A DNA stretch of 45,560 nucleotides, taken from NCBI GenBank assembly GCA_018335275.1, contig JAGXKM010000009.1, forward strand, positions 1-45,560. The letters are read 5' to 3'. The translations under genes were made by a program, and so were the position numbers. This DNA is from Anaerolineales bacterium. Its GTDB lineage: Bacteria; Chloroflexota; Anaerolineae; Anaerolineales; UBA11858. The notes under the pieces were generated by a model. The model made no database searches. It was given only the letters and a program-made list of their open reading frames with translations, and was not told where the DNA came from. Below are positions 40,637 through 45,560 of the stretch, one piece after another; positions within the stretch are counted from its first letter, which is position 1; every line of letters begins with the position of its first letter.

Positions 40637-42997
40637 TTACGGCAGCCGAGCTACATCAATCCACATTTTATGACCGTCAGTGGTGAATTCAATCCAACCA
40701 TGCATATCGGTTCGAAGCAGAGAATATCCAGCCATGTCATCCAATAACCCTGGAGAAGGAAGTCCATCCGAATCATCGGGAGCAACGCTCAAAACGACCA
40801 AGCGGGGATTTAAATTGTCAATCCAATTCTTGGGATTACTGGCTTGATAACCGTTATCCGCCAGCAATAACAGGGAAAGTGGACCGATATCTCGTCCCTG
40901 ACGAAGGTCTTGAAAACAATCTTTAGAAACACCAAAAGGGAGCAAGGCCCGAAGTCGGTCATAGGTTATGAAAAGGACACCTCCGCGGTCGGATTCAGTC
41001 AACACCTCCAACACTAACTTCTCTCCAATTTGCATCCTCGAACCTACCTCCCCATCCAGAATGCGCACATCGCTCTCACGTAAATTCGCCCGGAGATAAT
41101 CCGCTGCCCGGGAAGGGCTGCGCGCTCCAACCCAGAGCACGTTTTGCGGTGGGTTTCTATCCACAAAACGTGTCAGAGCTGCGATATCCTCCTCCAAGGG
41201 GGAGGCAACCACCCAAAGTTCTATCTCTTTATCCAAAACGGATAATCGACGTCCAAGCCCATCCGCAAGGGCACTGCTGCTGGGTCCTCCATTGATCAGC
41301 ACACGCTCTCCCGTGGGAGAACGCAGCAGGATCGCACTTCCCGTTCCCACCTCGAAAAAAGAAAGGTGAAGATATCCATCAGGAGCCTGAAACAGGGACC
41401 GCCAGACCAACATATTTCCACACGCCAGGATGATAACGACCACAGCAGGGTCCACAAGTCTGCTTAACAGTCCAAGCCACTTCCTGCCAAAAGTCATTCC
41501 AGCCAACATGCCATAAAAAATGATCACAAAAAACAAACCAATCCTTTCCGTGTGAATAACACCACTTTCCAACCCGGCAAATAGTTCCACAAATCGAATG
41601 GTATAGGTAACAAAAGGGTAAACGGTCAAACCTATCCATTTACCCAAGGGAAACCATATTAGCCCAAAAATCAAGGCTACCCCTCCCAGGATCATGATCG
41701 GCGGTTGAGCCGGTAAAATGACAGGGTTGGCAAGAAAACCAATCCAAGAAAGGGTTTGAAAATGGTATAAAAGCACAGGAAGCGTAGTTATTTGTGCGGC
41801 AAATGTGAAGAGCACATATTCGCTGACAGGTTTTGCCAACCGCTGAGCGCGATCTGAGGAAATCACACGAGAGGCGACCTTCATAAACCACTCAGTCAGA
41901 TCCTCTGCATAGAGGATCAAACCCAGCGTAGCTGCCAGAGAGAGTTGAAAAGAGATGTCCCAGGGGATATGGGGGTTGCATATGGCCATGATCAAAGATG
42001 CAAAAGCAACAGCGTTTACTCCATGTTGGCGGCGACCCAGGTGGCGGGCAAACAAAGCCAGCCCTCCCATCCATGCCGCACGCACAACCGCTGCATCAGC
42101 GCCAACTAAGATCGTATACACACTGATCCCAATCACTGCAGATAACGCTCCCCAGAAAGGTTTAAACAATCGGCTGAAAGCTGCAGCCAGAAACCCCGAG
42201 ACAATCGTGATATTAAATCCTGAAATAGCGATGATATGTGAGGTTCCTGTTTCTCGAAAAGCTCGTTCTACAGGATCTGGGATGCCGCTTTCTTCCCCAA
42301 GAAGTATTCCCGCCAATAGAGAAGCTTCCGGATCAGGCCATAATTTATAAATCTTCCGCAAACCCGCCCTTTTCAAAGAAGAAATGGCCCTCATAAAAAA
42401 CGTTCCCTGTCCGGATTCTAAGACGCCGATTTTTGCATTTGCCATGTAAGCATAAACACCTTGCCGGGCGAGGAACGCTCGATACGAGAAACCTTCAAGT
42501 TCCGGTGGTTGTCTCAACAACCCCCGCAGCATAATGCGGTCCCCATATTGAACTTCTTCACCTACAGGCACTCGAGCCAAAATCTTACCTTCCACGTCTT
42601 CGTGAATGGGATTTGACGAGTCGCGGAGTTTCTCGGTTTCAACAATAATGCTGGTATACTCATCCTGAATTTTTGGGAATCCTTTGACAACCCCATTCAC
42701 AACCACACTCCGGGTAGGATCAACATGATTCGCGACGAATTCCGGGTTTCCAAGATCAGGGAAAGAACGTAGATAACGAATCGCGCCCAGAGAAAAGGAC
42801 ACCGCACAGACAAGGCTCAGCGTCCAAAACGGGAAGGTTGAAATTTCAACTTTCAGCCAGATGGGAATCAGCAAACGCCCCAAAAGCAAAAAGAGCGTAA
42901 TGCCCAAAAAAACAAACCAAGGAACCTCAGACCAAGGCAGTAAATCAGCGGTCAGGATGCCCCCAAAAAATGAGGCTGAAATCCAGATCAGCGGCAT
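40637..42997 (-). CDS. comEC: ComEC/Rec2-family DNA uptake channel with degenerate metallo-beta-lactamase domain
   Basis: 786 residues. The N-terminal region has three membrane helices and a DUF4131 part with an OB-fold segment (VVVNGVVKGFPK, GDRIMLRGLLRQPPELEGFSYRAFLARQG). Residues 225-500 are the Competence domain, with LLAGILLGEESGIP and TGTSHIIAISGFNITIV, VGADAAVVRAAWMGG and DISFQLSLAATLGL. Residues 542-780 are the beta-lactamase-like domain (FFEVGTGSAILLRSPTGERVLINGGP), but the HxHxDH metal site is replaced by ASPLEEDI at 598-605, so hydrolase activity is unlikely. ComEC moves single-stranded DNA across the inner membrane during transformation. No comEA or comF gene is in the window. GGGAG lies 11 bases before the ATG. 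Confidence 0.9.
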   Translation of the reverse strand: MPLIWISASFFGGILTADLLPWSEVPWFVFLGITLFLLLGRLLIPIWLKVEISTFPFWTLSLVCAVSFSLGAIRYLRSFPDLGNPEFVANHVDPTRSVVVNGVVKGFPKIQDEYTSIIVETEKLRDSSNPIHEDVEGKILARVPVGEEVQYGDRIMLRGLLRQPPELEGFSYRAFLARQGVYAYMANAKIGVLESGQGTFFMRAISSLKRAGLRKIYKLWPDPEASLLAGILLGEESGIPDPVERAFRETGTSHIIAISGFNITIVSGFLAAAFSRLFKPFWGALSAVIGISVYTILVGADAAVVRAAWMGGLALFARHLGRRQHGVNAVAFASLIMAICNPHIPWDISFQLSLAATLGLILYAEDLTEWFMKVASRVISSDRAQRLAKPVSEYVLFTFAAQITTLPVLLYHFQTLSWIGFLANPVILPAQPPIMILGGVALIFGLIWFPLGKWIGLTVYPFVTYTIRFVELFAGLESGVIHTERIGLFFVIIFYGMLAGMTFGRKWLGLLSRLVDPAVVVIILACGNMLVWRSLFQAPDGYLHLSFFEVGTGSAILLRSPTGERVLINGGPSSSALADGLGRRLSVLDKEIELWVVASPLEEDIAALTRFVDRNPPQNVLWVGARSPSRAADYLRANLRESDVRILDGEVGSRMQIGEKLVLEVLTESDRGGVLFITYDRLRALLPFGVSKDCFQDLRQGRDIGPLSLLLLADNGYQASNPKNWIDNLNPRLVVLSVAPDDSDGLPSPGLLDDMAGYSLLRTDMHGWIEFTTDGHKMWIDVARLP

Positions 42998-43214
42998 AGA
43001 TCTCTATTCTCCCTTTAGGATCCACACTCCATGCCTCTTGGTCAACCCAAGGAGGAAAAACGAGCAGCCGGCATGAGATATGTATCTCCCCGTCAGGGGT
43101 CTATTCCCTGTTATCTGAAAATCGATTCTGCAGATCGCCACGTTTCCCCCTTAGAAAAGGTCTCCCACGGACAAAGAATGTCATTAACCCCAGTCCATGG
43201 TCATTCTTTTCCTG

Positions 43215-43739
43215 TTATTTTTCAATATCAACCAGCATGAAACCCTCTCTGGGACTTCTCTTTTCTTCTTCCCCCTGGTTTGCTCGCCACATCAGCTGCT
43301 GGGCGAGAATTGCTGTAGCGAACACAAATAATCGTCTCGGAGTGGGGTTTTCTTCTTTCAGGATCACCTCTCGAGGGATCTTGAGCTTTAAGCAGAGCTT
43401 GGTGATCTCCTCCTCGTCAAATTTCCCTTCATCAAGGTCCTGGATAAAACGGTTACGAATATGCCAGATAATTACCAGGTCGTGATATTCTTTTTTACTT
43501 ATCAACCCCAAACCATACACCGCTTTTATCCGGGAACCAAATGTGCCAAGGGGACTTTCTTCCCCCAGCAACATTTGAGCCACTCTCTCATCGGGGATGA
43601 AAAAACACTCCAAAACACGACTTAAATGCGTGTTTAAATACACCGCGCCTGTGATAGCTGCTGCTCGATCACTTTTGTGTTGAAATTCAAGGACCAACCT
43701 TTCCCACTCTTGTGTGTTATCTGATCCAGCCCGTGCCAT
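43215..43739 (-). CDS. MltR-like (mannitol-repressor fold) protein
   Basis: 174 residues. The core SDRAAAITGAVYLNTHLSRVLECFF, ESPLGTFGSRIKAVYGLGLISKKEYHDLVIIWHIRNRFI matches the all-helical MltR family, where PLGTFxxRIxxxYxLGLIxxxEYxDLxxIRxIRNxFAH is the hallmark; here the usual FAH reads FIQ. E. coli MltR represses the mannitol operon, but no sugar PTS genes are nearby and most bacterial members have no DNA-binding motif, so regulation of mannitol is not implied. AAGGGATG precedes the ATG. It is upstream of comEC on the same strand, with a 217-base gap in which I find no gene. Confidence 0.75.
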   Translation of the reverse strand: MARAGSDNTQEWERLVLEFQHKSDRAAAITGAVYLNTHLSRVLECFFIPDERVAQMLLGEESPLGTFGSRIKAVYGLGLISKKEYHDLVIIWHIRNRFIQDLDEGKFDEEEITKLCLKLKIPREVILKEENPTPRRLFVFATAILAQQLMWRANQGEEEKRSPREGFMLVDIEK

Positions 43740-43781
43740 AATTCATCCCTTTTGTTTGCTTGAAAATGGAGTTCATTTTTG

Positions 43782-43809
43782 ATTATACAACAGAACTGTG
43801 GCTTTTCAG
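43782..43809 (-). promoter_or_regulatory. Promoter for the MltR-like gene
   Basis: Minus-strand CTGAAA, a 16-bp spacer and perfect TATAAT. Predicted start near 43775; leader about 36 bases. Confidence 0.45.
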
Positions 43810-43880
43810 ATCCCGAATCCTCTTGAATGAGAATAGACTCGCCACCGAGACGCAGTTCACCCAGGATGATTACCCATGAA

Positions 43881-44969
43881 TTATGGGTGACCTTTTCGAT
43901 ACACACGTTGGAATTCACGATGAAAAATATCACCAAGCGCTGCATTGTGGATGATTAACACATTCTCATCATTGACCTTTTCAGCGCTCTCCGTGAAATT
44001 GTACGAACCCATAATGACGATTTTCCCATCGATGAGTATGAATTTATGATGCATCTTTTCGGGATTTCCATCCTTACGGACATCCACGCCGTTTTTCTTA
44101 AATCGTTCCCATTCGCTTCCCATTTCAGAATACAACTGAGATGTATCGATCACACCCTGGACGAGAACTCCCCTTTCTGAACATCGGATCATCGCTTGGG
44201 CGATGGGGTCTGAGGTAAAAGAATACGCCAAGAACTTGATTTGATCCTCCGCGCCTTGAATCAACTCGATAATTCGCTTTTGGGGATGGTCGTCAGGAGA
44301 GAAATAGGTTTCCACTAAACCTGCCTGGATTTCAAGTTTTGGATGAGGAGTGTTGTCCCTAATCCGATCCCCAAACAATAGATCCTCAAACATCTCCTCA
44401 AATTCCACGGTGTAATTTTCTGCCAGGGAAGGGGACCGAAAATGGAGCAGATGGTTGTCATTCCGGTAAAAACCACGGAGTGTAAAATTCATGGATCCTG
44501 TCCAGACATCGCGCTGATCGATGATGATAAATTTCTGGTGCATCAGACCCCTTCTTTTGTCACCAACCACAGGGATCCCTGCTGAGCGAAGGGCTTGGAT
44601 CTCTGCTTCTTCCGCGCGGTCACTTTCCACCACCACCCGGACGGTTACCCCCCGTTGATGAGCCCGCAATAATGCATCCCGGACACTCCAAAGATCAAAG
44701 TCATATACAGCGAGATCCACCCGGAAACGAGATTGATCAATCGCACCTGCCAGCACCTCATCTGCTCCTCCTCGATAAGAATCCGCCGTGGGGCTGCCCG
44801 CTTCAGAAAAATATACGCTAATCTGACCCAGATCCTGGGGCTTCTCCGCGGGTTTCCCTGTCGGCAGCGGCTCCAGGAGAACAGCGGTCGGTTCTTGACA
44901 AGCGGAGAGGATAAAGATCAACCATAAACCCACCAGGGATTGAAGGAAACCCTCTCGAAATCTTTTCAT
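43881..44969 (-). CDS. Phospholipase-D-like lipoprotein with two HKD motifs
   Basis: 362 residues. The signal peptide ends with the lipobox ILSAC (mature start C24). Two PLD domains follow, with HQKFIIID (H144, K146, D151) and HHKFILID (H307, K309, D314), each followed by the family's G-S-x-N-F triplet (GSMNF, GSYNF). Such proteins cleave phosphodiester bonds in lipids or nucleic acids (Nuc type); which applies here is open. Anchoring outside the membrane would allow degradation of extracellular DNA, which would fit comEC nearby, but this is speculation. AAGGAC is 15 bases upstream, a weak site. It follows the yjbQ gene by 17 bases. Confidence 0.87.
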   Translation of the reverse strand: MKRFREGFLQSLVGLWLIFILSACQEPTAVLLEPLPTGKPAEKPQDLGQISVYFSEAGSPTADSYRGGADEVLAGAIDQSRFRVDLAVYDFDLWSVRDALLRAHQRGVTVRVVVESDRAEEAEIQALRSAGIPVVGDKRRGLMHQKFIIIDQRDVWTGSMNFTLRGFYRNDNHLLHFRSPSLAENYTVEFEEMFEDLLFGDRIRDNTPHPKLEIQAGLVETYFSPDDHPQKRIIELIQGAEDQIKFLAYSFTSDPIAQAMIRCSERGVLVQGVIDTSQLYSEMGSEWERFKKNGVDVRKDGNPEKMHHKFILIDGKIVIMGSYNFTESAEKVNDENVLIIHNAALGDIFHREFQRVYRKGHP

Positions 44970-44986
44970 GAAAAACTTTTTTGTCC

Positions 44987-45409
44987 TTAACTAGCTTCCA
45001 AACACCGGATTAATACTTTTCTCCGTGAGCCTGATGCCCGGTGCTCAAATGTGTATACGCCCTGCCAGCGCCCCAAATTCATCTCTCCATTGTCAACGGG
45101 AATGCTCAAACTCGTTGCTGTCAGCATGGCTCGCATATGAGAAGGAGAGTCATCTTTTCCCTCCAGCGTATGCCGATGCCAAGATTCCCCTTCCGGAGCA
45201 AGTTTATCCATGAATGTTTCCAGATCCTGTTTTGCAGTGGGATCATAACTTTCACTGATCACAAGGGAAGCGCTGGTATGCTGGATGTAAAGATGGCAGA
45301 TCCCTTCCCTGACCCCCCACTGCTCCAATTTTGCTTTGATTCGATCTGTAAATGGATATAACCCTTTCCCTTCCGTACGGATAATAACGATACCTTTCTT
45401 CCAGTTCAC
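44987..45409 (-). CDS. YjbQ family protein (UPF0047)
   Basis: 140 residues. The UPF0047 signature is complete: ICHLYIQHTSASLVISESYDPTAKQDLETFMDKLAPE, the 'SWHRHTLEGKDDSPSHMRAMLTATSLSIPV' segment with clustered His residues likely to bind metal, and NGEMNLGRWQGVYTFEHRASGSRRKVLI at the end. E. coli YjbQ has weak thiamine-phosphate synthase activity in suppressor tests; the physiological role is unknown. The start is a GTG with GGAGGA just upstream. It is the first gene of a probable operon with the phospholipase-D-like lipoprotein. Confidence 0.93.
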   Translation of the reverse strand: MNWKKGIVIIRTEGKGLYPFTDRIKAKLEQWGVREGICHLYIQHTSASLVISESYDPTAKQDLETFMDKLAPEGESWHRHTLEGKDDSPSHMRAMLTATSLSIPVDNGEMNLGRWQGVYTFEHRASGSRRKVLIRCLEAS

Positions 45410-45441
45410 ATCTCCTCCTGAGTATGTCCGGGTTTTCTTTC

Positions 45442-45470
45442 ATTGTACCGATCAGCCACTTTTAAATCAA
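45442..45470 (-). promoter_or_regulatory. Promoter for the yjbQ operon
   Basis: Minus-strand TTGATT, an exact 17-bp spacer and TACAAT, giving a start near 45435 and a 26-base leader. Its -35 element touches the tail of the terminator upstream. Confidence 0.6.
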
Positions 45471-45498
45471 AAAGAGCAGTCAGGTGACTGCTCTTTTT
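45469..45498. terminator. Bidirectional rho-independent terminator
   Basis: AAAAAGAGCAGTCA / TGACTGCTCTTTTT, a 14-bp perfect stem with a 2-base loop and T-tracts on both strands. It ends the minus-strand gene that enters from the right. Confidence 0.9.
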
Positions 45499-45523
45499 TT
45501 ATATTCAATTTTTTAGATCTAAC

Positions 45524-45560
45524 TTAGAATAGGCTTTCAGATTCGTCGTCGACGTCGAAT
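45524..45560 (-). CDS. C-terminal end of an unidentified minus-strand gene
   Basis: The last 11 codons read FDVDDESESLF followed by TAA, and the strong terminator lies 26 bases downstream, as expected for the end of a gene. The acidic tail is too short to assign a family. Most of the gene lies beyond the right edge. Confidence 0.45.
   Translation of the reverse strand, partial: FDVDDESESLF

Noticed and set aside
43634-43945. 103-codon minus-strand ORF between the MltR-like and PLD genes
   Set aside because: It overlaps both genes in another frame and has a promoter for the MltR-like gene inside it; the protein shows no known pattern.
1-45560. Mobile elements, CRISPR, tRNA or rRNA genes
   Set aside because: No transposase or integrase, no regularly spaced repeats, no cloverleaf or rRNA-like stretch was found by reading the sequence.

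Overview
The window looks like bacterial chromosome from the Chloroflexota, most likely the class Anaerolineae; this is inferred from gene content, not from a marker gene. Pointers are many lipoproteins and membrane-anchored proteins with Thr/Pro-rich 'TPT' linkers, a bacterial NurA/HerA operon, an SHMT-aminomethyltransferase fusion, tandem M42 peptidases, a DUF951-rsmI pair and two LiaF-like proteins. Composition is near 50% G+C. I see no tRNA, rRNA, CRISPR array, insertion sequence, integrase or phage gene, so this is core chromosome rather than an island. Most genes lie on the minus strand.

Layout. 1-2.7 kb: 5' end of a clpC/clpB-type gene, a 53-residue Cys protein missed by the ORF track, two LiaF-like membrane proteins and an Mth938-domain protein. 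2.9-10 kb: lgt; a 1084-residue fusion of serine hydroxymethyltransferase, a degenerate GcvT-like module and an aminomethyltransferase; an SH3-type lipoprotein; and glycine C-acetyltransferase. Kbl makes glycine and the fusion carries two enzymes that use it, so this stretch reads as a glycine/one-carbon block. 10-12 kb: GIY-YIG protein, HD hydrolase and site-2-protease-like peptidase, the last two coupled by an ATGA overlap.

11.8-17.2 kb: a plus-strand run (DUF951, rsmI, SIS-domain sugar-phosphate isomerase, polX), the first gene apparently leaderless, facing murI and rplS. 17.4-22.4 kb: an orphan extracellular solute-binding lipoprotein, three tandem M42 aminopeptidases and a Thr/Pro-rich anchored protein, perhaps a peptide-scavenging unit. 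22.6-27.3 kb: HAD phosphatase, two MscS channels and a DUF3179 lipoprotein. 27.6-31.2 kb: nurA, a HAS-barrel-like protein and herA in one operon for DNA end resection, with a clear sigma-70-type promoter that fixes the nurA start downstream of the longest ORF.

31.5-37.6 kb: SIMPL lipoprotein, PH-domain membrane protein, a cluster of four DnaA-box matches (three spaced exactly 21 bp apart), and two large divergent membrane proteins, at least one a GT39-like glycosyltransferase. 37.6-45.5 kb: lysS, greA, PIG-L deacetylase, comEC with a degenerate metallo-beta-lactamase domain, an MltR-like protein, a surface phospholipase-D-like lipoprotein and a YjbQ protein. The window ends with a bidirectional terminator and the last residues of another minus-strand gene.

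The observations most worth following are the three-module GlyA-GcvT fusion, the phased DnaA boxes, the NurA/HAS/HerA operon, PolX with its third polymerase aspartate apparently replaced, ComEC with lost metal ligands, and the recurrent extended -10 promoters, one of which places the transcription start on the A of an ATG. All product names rest on motif recognition; no database search was run.
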